A DNA stretch of 64,000 bases from Stenotrophomonas maltophilia (GCF_025642255.1 NZ_CP106759.1:709501-773500), one strand, 5' to 3'; positions 46,211-56,824 are shown, numbered from the stretch's first letter. Numbers and translations are program-made. The notes: generated by a model from the letters alone, not told the origin.

Positions 46211-46224
46211 CGGCATCCGTCCCT

Positions 46225-46335
46225 GCGCTGGACAAAAATTGACCATGCTCTGAAACGCCTGCAGCGCAACGTTCGCACACACTTGTCCACATCAAACCCC
46301 CACCGCTTTCCACGCGCGGTGTGGAAAACCCAGCG
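46225..46335 (+). repeat. ~112 bp direct repeat, unit 1, with DnaA-box-like site
   Basis: Contains GGACAAAAATTGACCATGC, AAACGCCTG, CTTGTCCACATCAA and CTTTCCACGCGCGGTGTGGA in the same order as units 2 and 3. TTGTCCACA is one base from the DnaA box TTATCCACA. Confidence 0.85.
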
Positions 46336-46341
46336 TGCCGC

Positions 46342-46404
46342 TGTAGAGCCGAGCCCATGCCCGGCTGATGCCAGCCGAAGCCGAGCATGGGCTCGACTCT
46401 ACAG
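46342..46404. repeat. SMAG inverted pair inserted in the direct-repeat array
   Basis: GTAGAGCCGAGCCCATGCCC unit and an inverted unit ending GCTCGACTCTAC. It separates repeat units 1 and 2. Confidence 0.85.
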
Positions 46405-46417
46405 AAGCTTGTCCGCG

Positions 46418-46528
46418 CAGCGTGGATAAATTTTCGCCACGCTTCGAAACGCCTGCGCGACAACGCTCTTACCCACTTGTCCACATCAAGTTCCCATTGC
46501 CTTCCACGCTGCGTGTGGAAAACAATCG
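46418..46528 (+). repeat. ~112 bp direct repeat, unit 2
   Basis: GTGGATAAATTTTCGCCACG, GAAACGCCTG, CTTGTCCACATCAAG and CTTCCACGCTGCGTGTGGAA. It carries one TTGTCCACA and a GTGGATAA (inverted DnaA-box-like) site. Confidence 0.85.
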
Positions 46529-46640
46529 CAGTCGTGGACAAAAAATCACCACGCATGGAAACGCCTGAGGCGCAAGGCTCTCGCCTACTTGTCCACACCA
46601 AGCCCCCATCGCTTTCCACGCGTGGTGTGGAAAACCACGG
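46529..46640 (+). repeat. ~112 bp direct repeat, unit 3
   Basis: Directly abuts unit 2. GTGGACAAAAAATCACCACG, GAAACGCCTG, CTTGTCCACACCAAG and CTTTCCACGCGTGGTGTGGA. The remaining bases to 46764 show no gene or clear signal. Confidence 0.85.
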
Positions 46641-46764
46641 CCAACAGCAGATTCCGATTTCGGACTTGTTGCATGGTGCGCGGCGCGGTGCTGCTTCAGG
46701 CTGGCCTCTGACCCTTCCACTGACACGGTCGGCATCATGCCTGTGCGCGACCCGGAGAGTTGCT

Positions 46765-47460
46765 ATGACGACGCGAACGTATGGGTGGGTAGTGGCGATC
46801 GCGGCCCTCGGGTTGCTTCTGGCCTACGGCTGCCAATACATGGTCGTGCGGCCTGCACGAGGGAGTGCATCAGCCCCGGAGTGCACTGCCGTCAGCCTGT
46901 TGAGTGCCATGCGCGAGCGGTTGCGACCCGAAGCGGACTTCAGCGAAAGCGGAGGTATCTACCTGGACTCTGTTGACCCGGAGGATCCAGAGGCACTGAT
47001 CGCCTATGCAGCACTGGGCCGTATCTGCCGGGAGCCAGCAGGACGACGCACCGATGAGGGGCAGGCCCTTGCCAGACGGCTTGCCCGGATCGCATCCAGC
47101 TTCATCGTCGGGGGAAGGCTTGAGCCCGGTCGCTACGTCCTGACCGCGGCCACGACTGGCTCCCGGGGCGATGAAGTGGTGGCAGTGTCACCGGAACACC
47201 TTGCACTGCTGCGAAGCATGAACACCCGCACGCTGGGGAGAGCAGTGATGCTGATGGACAGCAAGCGTCCCTACGGTGATATGCATTACCTCTACATCGA
47301 CATGGCCCGCGCGCTGGGGGAGCCGGTTCCGCTGGACGCGAATGGTAATGCGACGTTCGCGCCGGGGGTGATTGCCCGGTACGACGAACTGCATGGACAG
47401 ATGCTTGATGTGGTCCGTGTCTTCTGGCGCTTTGCGGAGCCGGCGCAGTCTACGTCCTGA
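46765..47460 (+). CDS. hypothetical membrane-anchored protein
   Basis: The 231-residue protein has one N-terminal hydrophobic segment (~8-22, WVVAIAALGLLLAYG) followed by Cys23; the LAYGC context is not a classic lipobox, so a simple membrane anchor is more likely. The rest is soluble and presumably periplasmic, with SGGIYLDSVDPEDPEALIAY and YGDMHYLYIDMARALG as notable stretches. No family recognised. GGAGAG precedes ATG 46765. Convergent with the TonB receptor downstream. Confidence 0.7.
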   Translation: MTTRTYGWVVAIAALGLLLAYGCQYMVVRPARGSASAPECTAVSLLSAMRERLRPEADFSESGGIYLDSVDPEDPEALIAYAALGRICREPAGRRTDEGQALARRLARIASSFIVGGRLEPGRYVLTAATTGSRGDEVVAVSPEHLALLRSMNTRTLGRAVMLMDSKRPYGDMHYLYIDMARALGEPVPLDANGNATFAPGVIARYDELHGQMLDVVRVFWRFAEPAQSTS

Positions 47461-47534
47461 GCGGAACTGCACGCGGAAGGGGACGGAGGCCTGCGCCCCC
47501 GTCTTCCCGCCTGAGTTCAATGCAGCGGCACGCC

Positions 47535-50273
47535 TTACAGCGCGCTGCCGCCGAACTTGTGCGTGTACTGCAGATTGATCGTGCGGCCCACGCTGTCGAA
47601 CCAGGAGACGTCGTAGTACGGGTACGCCGTGTATGTAGCGTCCTTCGGCGGCATCTTGTTGAACACGTTGACCACAGACAGAGACAGGCGCGAGTGGTCG
47701 TCGAAGCGATACTGTACCGACGCGTTGTAGCGGTACGTGGCCCTGATGTACGGGTTGTCGCCGCTGTCCCAGTCGAACACCTGGTCGTAGCTGTCCGAGG
47801 TGGGCAGCTTGCCCAGTCGCGAACCGTACACGGTGGCCGACCACGCATCTTTTTCCCACGTCACACTGACGCTGCTCTTGGTGCGCGGGATGTCGAAGCC
47901 GCTGTTCACCGCGAACTGGTCCTCGATCGCATCGCCGGTGTAGCGCTGGAAATCGTGCTTCTTCACCCAGGTGTGGCTGCCGTTGAAGATGAAGTCACCG
48001 ATACCGGTCTGCAGGCGGTAGCGCAGGCCCGCATCGATGCCTGAGGTCGACTCGCGTGCCACGTTGATCGGATTCACGTGCACCCCGTACAGGCGGCCGT
48101 CGGCGGTCCGGGTCACCCGCGCCAGTGCGTCCACGCAGGTTGGTGACGTGATGTCGGCGTCGCCCAGGCGGCAGTTCGCTTCACTGGCCAGGATCGTGCG
48201 CACGTCCATGTCCTGCACCTGCCTGCGCATGTCGATGTCGAACCAATCCACCGAAAGATCCAGCCCTGCGGCCGGCGACCAGACGAAGCCTGCGCTCCAC
48301 GAGGTGCTGGTCTCCGGGTCCAGCTCGCGGTTGCCGCTGCGGCTGCGGATGACGTTGCGCTCGTAGTCCGAGCAGTCGTTGGCCTGTTCGGCGCGGCAGC
48401 TGTACAGGTCCTCGGCGCTGGTCTCGTCGTTGCCGGGGCCGGCAAACACGTAGTGCAGGTCCGGGGCGCGGAAGGCCGTGCCGTACGAGCCGCGCACCAG
48501 CAGGCTCTCGACCGGGCGCCACTCAAGGCCGCCGCTCCAGGTCGCCTTGCCGATCGTGTGGCCGGAGTAGCGGTACTGGTCATAGCGACCGGCCACGCTC
48601 AGGTTGATCGTCTCGTGCAGCGGCATGCGCAGCTCGGCGGCCGTTGCCCAGCGGTTGCGCGAACCCTTGCCGTCGGAATCCTTCCAGCTGTAGTAGTAGT
48701 ACTGGGTCGCCAGCGGATCGGGATTCAGCGCGTAGGCCTGCTGGCCCACTTCCACGGTCGCGGCAAAACCGGCATCGCCGCCGGGCAGGGCGAACAGCGA
48801 GCCGTTGGTCAGGGTGAGGGCGGCCGTCTCGGTGCGGGACTTCGGGGTATAGGTGGTGCGTGCGGCGATCGCGTCGTACTCGGCGCGGGTCAGCGGGCGG
48901 TACAGCCGCGACGGGTCAGCGTTGTAGATCGGGAAGCCGTCATCGTCCTCGCCCAGCTGCGGGCCCAGGAACAGGTCGTTGGCCCTGCCGGCGATGATCT
49001 GCGGCCAGCTGATCCGCGACTGGTACTGCGAATGGCTCAACGCCGCTTCGTAATCCCAGTTGCCGGCCAGGTTGCCCTTGAAGCCGGTGGTCACGCTGAA
49101 GGTCTTCTGCGTGCTGCGCACCATCGCGTTGCGCAGGCCACCCATTTCCTCGGGCGAGAACTGACGCTGCCAGAACTCGATTTCGCCGGTGGCTTCGTTG
49201 CTGAAGTAGCCCGACTCGTCGCCGTCGGCGGCCATCCGGCCCCACGACGTCACGTCGCGCATCAGCGCCAGCGTGTGGTAACCCATCTGCACGTCGGCGA
49301 ACCACTGCTGGCCGTTGTCGAAGTCATAGCTCAGCGAGGCATAGCCGTTGGCGCCGCGGCGCTTGCTGAGGATGGTGCCGTAGCCGATCGACGCGTCGCT
49401 GCCGCAGTAGTAGCCGTAGCGGGGGCGGAAGGCATGGTAGGTGCTGCCCTGGTTCTGTCCGCTCAGGGCATCGCAGGTGGCCGCGCCCGGATCCAGGTAG
49501 TCATCGTTGTAGTCGGTGCGCAGGTAGGCACGGCGGGCGATGCGCGAGCCCTCGGTCGGCCCGTCCTGGGTCGAATCCTGGATGTCGCGCTCATAGGCCC
49601 ACAGCGGCGTCTGCGACTGCAGCTCCACGCTGTACACCGCATTGAAGCGGCCCGCGCTGAACCCGCTGGACAGACTCATGTCGAAGGAATCGCCACCGCC
49701 CTCACTGGTGGTACCCATGCGCACGTCGACCGTGGTGCCGTCGGCCTTCTTCTTGAGGATGAAGTTGACCACGCCGGCGATCGCGTCCGAACCATAGATG
49801 GCCGAGGCGCTGCCGGTCAGCACTTCGATGCGGTCGATCATGCCCAGCGGAATGTTGGACACGTCGGTGAAGTTGCTGCGGCCCTGGAACGGCATCGGGA
49901 AATCGGCGATGCGGCGGCCGTTGACCAGCACCAGGGTGTGGTTGGGTCCCAGCCCGCGCAGGTCGACCTGCTGTGCACCCGGCGAGAAGTCGGCGCCGCT
50001 GGAGGATTGCTGGCTCTGCGTCTCGCCACCGTTCTGGGTCATTGCCCGCAGCACGTCCGGCACGGTGGTGAAGCCGCTGGAACGGATCTGTTCGGCGTCG
50101 ATCACCGTGATCGGGGCAGGGCCCTCGACCTGGGCGCGCGGAATGCGTGAGCCGGTGACCTGCACCGCATCGAGCTGCCGTACCGGAGAGGAGGCTGGAG
50201 CCTGGGCCGCCGCAGAAGCAGCAAGCCCCATCAACGCCAGCTGGATCGACCACGCCATCGCCTGTCTACGCAT
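47535..50273 (-). CDS. TonB-dependent outer membrane receptor
   Basis: The 912-residue protein has a signal peptide (~1-24, AASAAAQ), a TonB-box-like stretch (LDAVQVTGSRIPR), a plug domain (~45-165, including LVNGRRI and SASAIYGSDAIAGVVNF) and a 22-strand barrel to the C-terminus, which ends in an aromatic-rich strand typical of outer membrane barrels. Plug and barrel are of the oligosaccharide/peptide-type TBDTs of xanthomonads rather than classic siderophore receptors. ATG 50273 is chosen over an upstream frame to 50441. Divergent from the cyanophycinase gene, which suggests the ligand is a cyanophycin product (inference). Confidence 0.92.
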   Translation of the reverse strand: MRRQAMAWSIQLALMGLAASAAAQAPASSPVRQLDAVQVTGSRIPRAQVEGPAPITVIDAEQIRSSGFTTVPDVLRAMTQNGGETQSQQSSSGADFSPGAQQVDLRGLGPNHTLVLVNGRRIADFPMPFQGRSNFTDVSNIPLGMIDRIEVLTGSASAIYGSDAIAGVVNFILKKKADGTTVDVRMGTTSEGGGDSFDMSLSSGFSAGRFNAVYSVELQSQTPLWAYERDIQDSTQDGPTEGSRIARRAYLRTDYNDDYLDPGAATCDALSGQNQGSTYHAFRPRYGYYCGSDASIGYGTILSKRRGANGYASLSYDFDNGQQWFADVQMGYHTLALMRDVTSWGRMAADGDESGYFSNEATGEIEFWQRQFSPEEMGGLRNAMVRSTQKTFSVTTGFKGNLAGNWDYEAALSHSQYQSRISWPQIIAGRANDLFLGPQLGEDDDGFPIYNADPSRLYRPLTRAEYDAIAARTTYTPKSRTETAALTLTNGSLFALPGGDAGFAATVEVGQQAYALNPDPLATQYYYYSWKDSDGKGSRNRWATAAELRMPLHETINLSVAGRYDQYRYSGHTIGKATWSGGLEWRPVESLLVRGSYGTAFRAPDLHYVFAGPGNDETSAEDLYSCRAEQANDCSDYERNVIRSRSGNRELDPETSTSWSAGFVWSPAAGLDLSVDWFDIDMRRQVQDMDVRTILASEANCRLGDADITSPTCVDALARVTRTADGRLYGVHVNPINVARESTSGIDAGLRYRLQTGIGDFIFNGSHTWVKKHDFQRYTGDAIEDQFAVNSGFDIPRTKSSVSVTWEKDAWSATVYGSRLGKLPTSDSYDQVFDWDSGDNPYIRATYRYNASVQYRFDDHSRLSLSVVNVFNKMPPKDATYTAYPYYDVSWFDSVGRTINLQYTHKFGGSAL

Positions 50274-50442
50274 GAGAAGTTCCCGGAAGTAATGCCGGCC
50301 CGCAGAGGAGGGGCCCATCCCCCATTCAGATTTCCGCAATGGGCGCCGGCATTTAACGCCTTTTTCATGCCCTTGACTACTGATGCCCCATCTGGCAAAG
50401 AGTGAAAACGCTTGCAGGTCGTTTCTGTTCAGGGAGATCAAG

Positions 50443-51465
50443 ATGCGACGGTTCCATCGAAGGCTGCGTCACGTGCTTGCCGGCCTGGCAGTGCTGGTTC
50501 TCCTGGGCTCGCCGCTGGCCGCACCCGCGCAGGACCTGCAGGGGCCGGGATTCACCTATTACGAGACCGGCGATCTCGATGCCCCGCGACCGGGGCCGAG
50601 GGCGCCGGCGATGATGCTGATGGGCGGCGGAGAGTGGGTGCCGGAGGCGTTCCAGTGGTGGTTGAAGCAGGCCGGCAATGGCCGCGTGCTGATCCTGCGC
50701 GCCTCCGGCAGCGACGAGCTGCAGGAGCGTCTGCACCATGACATCGGCGGCACCACCGCCGTGCAGACCCTGGTGTTCGACAGCCGTCGTGGCGCCGACG
50801 ACCCGGCCGTGCTGCGGGTGGTGGCCGCGGCCGACGCCATCTTCATCGCCGGCGGCGACCAGTCGCGCTACATCCGCTTCTGGAAGGGGACCGCACTCAA
50901 CCGCGCGCTCAATGCCCACGTCCGTGCCGGCAAACCGATCGCCGGCACCAGTGCCGGACTGGCGATCCTCGGTGGCTATGCCTACGGCGCGCTTGACGGT
51001 GGCAGCGTCACCTCCGCCGCCGCGCTGGCCGACCCGATGGGCAGCGCGGTGACGATGGACAGTGGCTTCCTGCAGATGCCCTATCTGCAGCGGGTGGTCA
51101 CCGACACGCACTTCGACCGGCGTGATCGTCTCGGTCGCCTGATCGTGTTCGTCGCCCGTGCCGCGCAGGACAGTGGCGACCCGGACATGATCGGCATCGG
51201 CGTGGACGAAGACACCGCGCTGTGCGTGGAGCCTGACGGACGCGCGCAGGTCTACAGCGCCGATGGTCATGGCAGGGTCTGGGTGGTCCGCCCGGGCCGT
51301 GGCGCGGACCGGCTCACGCAGGGCGAACCGCTGCGTTTCCACGCTGTGCCGGTTACCGTGGTGGCAAGCGGTGGCCGCATGCGGCTGGACGACTTCCAGG
51401 CCGACGCCGACTATCACGCAGCGGTCGATGTTGACGGTGGCCGGATTGAACTGATCCGTCGCTGA
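50443..51465 (+). CDS. cphB-like: exported cyanophycinase-like peptidase (S51)
   Basis: The 340-residue protein has a signal peptide (~1-30, ending LAAPAQ) and the S51 fold: IAGGDQSRYI near 135-144, and the nucleophile elbow PIAGTSAGLAILG with Ser170, as in cyanophycinases that split cyanophycin into beta-Asp-Arg. An N-terminal signal indicates periplasmic or secreted action, like the CphE type. AGGGAGA precedes ATG 50443. It is followed by an isoaspartyl peptidase gene. Confidence 0.88.
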   Translation: MRRFHRRLRHVLAGLAVLVLLGSPLAAPAQDLQGPGFTYYETGDLDAPRPGPRAPAMMLMGGGEWVPEAFQWWLKQAGNGRVLILRASGSDELQERLHHDIGGTTAVQTLVFDSRRGADDPAVLRVVAAADAIFIAGGDQSRYIRFWKGTALNRALNAHVRAGKPIAGTSAGLAILGGYAYGALDGGSVTSAAALADPMGSAVTMDSGFLQMPYLQRVVTDTHFDRRDRLGRLIVFVARAAQDSGDPDMIGIGVDEDTALCVEPDGRAQVYSADGHGRVWVVRPGRGADRLTQGEPLRFHAVPVTVVASGGRMRLDDFQADADYHAAVDVDGGRIELIRR

Positions 51466-51553
51466 CCGCTGCTGCCGGCCGCGCGCCGGCGCTTCCCTTC
51501 AGGCATCTCGTCGAGCCTGCTCGATGCCATCGCTTCCATTTCCGGAGATATCG

Positions 51554-52570
51554 ATGAAGCTTCATCTGGCGCTGTCTGCGCTGCTGTCCCTGCCGTTGCT
51601 CGCCCATGCTGCGCCGGATGCGTCGCCCCTGCTGGTCATCCATGGCGGTGCCGGCGTCGAGCGCAAGGATCTGTCCGCCGCCGAGGAGAAGGCGGCACGT
51701 GCGGCACTCCGTGCGGCGCTGCTGAAGGGACATGCCGAGCTGGCAGCCGGTCGCCCTGCACTGGCGGCGGTCACCGCAGCGATCACCGTTCTCGAGGACG
51801 ATCCCACGTTCAATGCCGGCAAAGGCGCGGTGTTCACCCACGACGGGCGCAACGAGCTGGACGCGGCCGTGATGGATGGCGCCACCCAGGCGGCCGGCGC
51901 GGTGGCCGGCGTGCAGCGCGTACGCAACCCGATCCTGCTGGCAACGGCCGTGATGCAGGGATCGAAACACGTGATGATGGTCGGGCAGGGCGCTGAGGCG
52001 TTCGCCGTCGAGCAGGGCATGACCCTGGTCGATCCTTCGTACTTCCGCACCGACAAGCGCTGGCAGCAGCTGCAGCGCGCACTGAAGGAGGAGGCCGGCG
52101 GCCAGGCCCACGCCGACCTGGAAACGGCCCGGCACTTCGGCACGGTCGGTGCGGTTGCGCTGGATGCGCAGGGGCGCCTGGCAGCGGGCACCTCCACCGG
52201 AGGAATGACCAACAAGCGCTACGGGCGTGTCGGCGATTCGCCGATCATCGGCGCCGGCACCTGGGCCGATGCACGCTGTGCGGTGTCGGGGACCGGGTGG
52301 GGCGAGTACTACATCCGCACCGCTGCCGCGCACGAGATCTGCGCGCGTATCCGCTACCAGGGCCAGTCGCCGGCGGAGGCGGGCAGGGGCGTGATCAACG
52401 AGGCGATTCCGCAGATGGGTGGGGATGGCGGTGCGATCGTGCTCTCCGCCGATGGAAAAGCGGCCACGCCGTTCAACACCGAGGGCATGTATCGCGGCTG
52501 GATCGGTGCCGACGGCGTTCCGCATGTGGCGATCTTCGCCGACGAGGCCTTGGCACTGCCCGGGCAATAG
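51554..52570 (+). CDS. iaaA-like: exported isoaspartyl peptidase/L-asparaginase (Ntn hydrolase)
   Basis: The 338-residue precursor has a signal peptide (~1-20), VIHGGAGVERKDLS near 28-41, NAGKGAVFTHDGRNELDAAVMDG, and the autocleavage site HFGTVGAVALDAQG, where Thr197 becomes the N-terminal nucleophile of the small subunit; TSTGGMTNKRYGRVGDSPIIGAGTW follows. Plant-type family that cleaves beta-aspartyl dipeptides. Next to the cyanophycinase it could split beta-Asp-Arg. The start is at ATG 51554, with GGAGA ahead. Confidence 0.93.
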   Translation: MKLHLALSALLSLPLLAHAAPDASPLLVIHGGAGVERKDLSAAEEKAARAALRAALLKGHAELAAGRPALAAVTAAITVLEDDPTFNAGKGAVFTHDGRNELDAAVMDGATQAAGAVAGVQRVRNPILLATAVMQGSKHVMMVGQGAEAFAVEQGMTLVDPSYFRTDKRWQQLQRALKEEAGGQAHADLETARHFGTVGAVALDAQGRLAAGTSTGGMTNKRYGRVGDSPIIGAGTWADARCAVSGTGWGEYYIRTAAAHEICARIRYQGQSPAEAGRGVINEAIPQMGGDGGAIVLSADGKAATPFNTEGMYRGWIGADGVPHVAIFADEALALPGQ

Positions 52571-52622
52571 GCTTGCGTATCAAAGGGTTTGCGACGCATG
52601 TGAAAAAAAGTGAAAAAAAGCG

Positions 52623-52651
52623 TTGACAGGCCCCCGCTTCATCTCCAGAAT
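52623..52651 (+). promoter_or_regulatory. promoter of the tRNA-tuf operon
   Basis: TTGACA at 52623-52628 and CAGAAT at 52646-52651 with a 17-base spacer. The tract TGAAAAAAAGTGAAAAAAAG lies just upstream and could be an UP element. A GC-rich discriminator follows, as in stringently controlled stable-RNA promoters. Confidence 0.75.
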
Positions 52652-52707
52652 TGCGGGCTCACCACCACACACCGCAACGCTTCGGCGGCACGGGATGGGG
52701 TTGAAAC

Positions 52708-52793
52708 GGAGGGATACCCAAGCGGCCAACGGGGGCAGACTGTAAATCTGCTGGCTTACGCCTTCGGTGGTTCGAATCCACCTCCCTCCACCA
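52708..52793 (+). tRNA. tRNA-Tyr (GTA)
   Basis: Acceptor GGAGGGA/TCCCTCC, anticodon loop CTGTAAA (GTA) in stem CAGA/TCTG, long variable arm as expected for tRNA-Tyr, encoded CCA. Confidence 0.97.
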
Positions 52794-52818
52794 GCTTCAC
52801 GTTGTGGCACTTCCCGGT

Positions 52819-52892
<74 letters not shown>

Positions 52893-52940
52893 TTGAATGA
52901 ACTTTGAATATTATCGAGTTCATGCCATAATGCAAAACTC

Positions 52941-53016
<76 letters not shown>

Positions 53017-53055
53017 TCTTCAGCACCACACCAGACGAATTCGAGATAAGCAGCC

Positions 53056-54246
<1,191 letters not shown>

Positions 54247-54349
54247 GCCTGCAGTACCGGCGGTTGCATAGCGCTGCCGGTCGCGCGAGTGGCGGGCCGG
54301 GAACCTCGGTCCGCCTTCGCCGTCTAAGGGAAGGCAAGTTTCAAAACGT

Positions 54350-54425
<76 letters not shown>

Positions 54426-54473
54426 TCTGCCCACCTTATCCAGCGGCTCTTGCCGCTAAAGCAGACACACCGG

Positions 54474-54887
54474 ATGAATAGCAAGATCGAACATTCCAAG
54501 GACACCTCCGCCAGCGGTGGAGATATCGTCAAGTACGTTGCCGCATCCCTGCTGGTGCTGGCGGGTCTGTTCGTCTGGTTCTGGTTCTCCGCCGACTCCG
54601 GTCGCGCCGCCCAGCTGGGCGCGTGGGCGGGTCAGCTGCGTGCGTTGGCGGTCGTGGTCGGTCTGGTTGGCGGTATCGGCGTGTTCATGCTGACCGGCAA
54701 GGGGCGCGACACCCGCGAATTCCTCTCCGAGTCGCGCTTCGAACTGCGCAAGGTGGTCTGGCCGACGCGCCAGGAAGCCGTTCGCATGACCTGGGTCGTG
54801 ATTGTCGTGGTGCTCATCCTCAGCCTGCTGCTGGGTGGCTTCGACTTCCTGATCCAGAAACTGACTCAGTGGTTCCTGAGCCGCTAA
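54474..54887 (+). CDS. secE: preprotein translocase subunit SecE
   Basis: The 137-residue protein has three membrane spans ([58 protein letters not shown]) and the conserved [13 protein letters not shown] amphipathic segment at ~94-106. It completes the SecYEG channel. nusG follows 10 bases later. Confidence 0.96.
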   Translation: MNSKIEHSKDTSASGGDIVKYVAASLLVLAGLFVWFWFSADSGRAAQLGAWAGQLRALAVVVGLVGGIGVFMLTGKGRDTREFLSESRFELRKVVWPTRQEAVRMTWVVIVVVLILSLLLGGFDFLIQKLTQWFLSR

Positions 54888-54897
54888 GGAGAATTGC

Positions 54898-55461
54898 ATG
54901 AAGCGTTGGTACGTCGTTCACGCCTATTCGGGCTTCGAGAAGTCGGTGGCGCAGGCTCTGCGTGATCGCATCGTCCGTGATGGCATGGAAGAGCGCTTCG
55001 GCGACGTCCTGGTTCCGACCGAGGAAGTGATCGAGATGCGCGCCGGCCAGAAGCGCCGGTCCGAGCGCAAGTTCTTCCCGGGTTACGTGCTGGTCCAGAT
55101 CGAGACCCACGAAGAGGCCGGTATTCCGCGCATCGACAACGAAAGCTGGCACCTGGTCAAGGAAACCCCGCGCGTGATGGGCTTCATCGGCGGTACCGCC
55201 GATCGTCCGCTGCCGATCGCCGATTCCGAAGCCGAGTCCATCCTGAACCGCGTTCAGGAAGGTGTCGAGAAGCCGCGTCCGAAGGTGCTGTTCGAGCCGG
55301 GCCAGATGGTCCGCGTCACCGATGGCCCGTTCAACGATTTCAATGGTGTGGTCGAAGAAGTCAACTACGAGAAGAGCCGTCTGCGCGTCTCGGTGCTGAT
55401 CTTCGGTCGTGCCACCCCGGTCGAGCTCGAGTTCGGCCAGGTCGAGAAGCAGACCGGCTGA
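54898..55461 (+). CDS. nusG: transcription antitermination factor NusG
   Basis: The 187-residue protein has an N-terminal NGN domain ([36 protein letters not shown]) and a C-terminal KOW domain ([24 protein letters not shown]). It couples RNA polymerase with Rho and the ribosome. AAGGAG precedes ATG 54898. Confidence 0.98.
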   Translation: MKRWYVVHAYSGFEKSVAQALRDRIVRDGMEERFGDVLVPTEEVIEMRAGQKRRSERKFFPGYVLVQIETHEEAGIPRIDNESWHLVKETPRVMGFIGGTADRPLPIADSEAESILNRVQEGVEKPRPKVLFEPGQMVRVTDGPFNDFNGVVEEVNYEKSRLRVSVLIFGRATPVELEFGQVEKQTG

Positions 55462-55514
55462 TGCCCGGTGATGCTGCCGGCCACGGGCTGGCAGCCTTCA
55501 GGTCGCCCTCCCTG

Positions 55515-55545
55515 TTCAGACAGGGCGCCCAAAATCTGATATAGT
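55515..55545 (+). promoter_or_regulatory. promoter of rplKA
   Basis: Extended -10 TGATATAGT (TATAGT at 55540-55545) with TTCAGA at 55515-55520 as a weak, 19-base-spaced -35. It lies after nusG and ~150 bases upstream of rplK. Confidence 0.55.
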
Positions 55546-55577
55546 GCGCGGCTCCCCGCTGGGAAGCCAGCAGGACG

Positions 55578-55597
55578 AGGCCACCGAAAGGTGGCCT
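55578..55597 (+). other. leader hairpin with GAAA tetraloop upstream of rplK
   Basis: AGGCCACC-GAAA-GGTGGCCT. It lies in the rplK leader, where L1 autoregulation of rplKA acts in enterobacteria; whether this stem belongs to an L1 site is not shown. Confidence 0.5.
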
Positions 55598-55692
55598 TCG
55601 GCATGATTTCAAAACGCGATGCCGGGACGCGTGATTCCCGGTCCGATGGGGAGCCTGTTGTCGAAAGGCGCTAGCACCCGGAGAGTACTCAC

Positions 55693-56121
55693 ATGGCAAA
55701 GAAAGTTGTCGGTTACATCAAGCTGCAGGTGAAGGCCGGTCAGGCCAACCCCTCGCCGCCGGTCGGTCCTGCGCTGGGTCAGCGCGGCCTGAACATCATG
55801 GAATTCTGCAAGGCGTTCAACGCTGCCACGCAGAAGCTCGAGCCGGGTCTGCCGGTTCCGGTGATCATCACGGCCTACTCGGACCGTACGTTCACCTTCA
55901 TCACCAAGAGCACCCCGGCCACCACCCTGCTGAAGAAGGCCGCTGGCATCTCGTCGGGCTCCAAGCGCCCGAACACCGAGAAGGTCGGCAAGGTCACCCG
56001 TAAGCAGCTGGAAGAGATCGCCAAGGCGAAGGAACCGGATCTGACTGCCGCCGACCTGGACGCCGCCGTGCGTACCATCGCTGGCTCTGCCCGTTCCATG
56101 GGCCTCGTGGTGGAGGGTTAA
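55693..56121 (+). CDS. rplK: 50S ribosomal protein uL11
   Basis: The 142-residue protein begins [20 protein letters not shown], with the [21 protein letters not shown] rRNA-facing loop and the C-terminal thiostrepton-site domain ([16 protein letters not shown]). Part of the GTPase-associated centre. GGAGAG precedes the ATG. Confidence 0.98.
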   Translation: MAKKVVGYIKLQVKAGQANPSPPVGPALGQRGLNIMEFCKAFNAATQKLEPGLPVPVIITAYSDRTFTFITKSTPATTLLKKAAGISSGSKRPNTEKVGKVTRKQLEEIAKAKEPDLTAADLDAAVRTIAGSARSMGLVVEG

Positions 56122-56125
56122 GAAG

Positions 56126-56824
56126 ATGGCACAGACCAAGCGTGAGAAGGCCATCAAGGCCGCCGTCGTTCCGGGCAAGGCTTACGCCTTCGAGGACGCG
56201 ATCAACATCCTGAAGAGCGCCACCAAGGCCAAGTTCGTCGAGTCGATCGACGTTGCTGTGCGCCTGGGCGTCGACGCGAAGAAGTCCGACCAGCAGGTCC
56301 GTGGCTCCACCGTCCTGCCGGCCGGTACCGGCAAGTCGGTCCGCGTTGCCGTGTTCGCTCCGGCCGGTGCCAAGGCTGATGAAGCCCTGGCCGCTGGCGC
56401 CGAAGCCGTCGGCATGGATGACCTGGCCGAGAAGATGCAGGCCGGCGATCTGAACTACGACGTCGTCATCGCGACCCCGGACGCCATGCGCGTTGTCGGT
56501 AAGCTGGGCACCGTGCTGGGCCCGCGCGGCCTGATGCCGAACCCGAAGGTCGGCACCGTTTCCCCGAACCCGGGTGAAGCCGTGAAGAACGCCAAGTCGG
56601 GCCAGGTCCGTTACCGCACCGACAAGGCTGGCATCATCCACTGCACCATCGGCAAGGCCGACTTCGCCGAAGACGCGCTGAAGTCGAACCTGACCGCGCT
56701 GCTGCTGGACCTGATCAAGGCCAAGCCGGCCACCTCGAAGGGCACCTACCTGCAGAAGGTTTCGGTCAGCTCGACGATGGGCCCGGGCGTCACCGTCGAC
56801 CAGTCGTCGCTGACCCTGAAGTAA
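56126..56824 (+). CDS. rplA: 50S ribosomal protein uL1
   Basis: The 232-residue protein has the L1 two-domain layout with [22 protein letters not shown] near 132-153. It binds 23S rRNA at the L1 stalk and in enterobacteria represses its own operon. It starts 4 bases after rplK. Confidence 0.98.
   Translation: MAQTKREKAIKAAVVPGKAYAFEDAINILKSATKAKFVESIDVAVRLGVDAKKSDQQVRGSTVLPAGTGKSVRVAVFAPAGAKADEALAAGAEAVGMDDLAEKMQAGDLNYDVVIATPDAMRVVGKLGTVLGPRGLMPNPKVGTVSPNPGEAVKNAKSGQVRYRTDKAGIIHCTIGKADFAEDALKSNLTALLLDLIKAKPATSKGTYLQKVSVSSTMGPGVTVDQSSLTLK

Noticed and set aside
46225-46640. CRISPR array
   Set aside because: Only three long (~112 bp) abutting repeats, no regular spacers and no cas genes.
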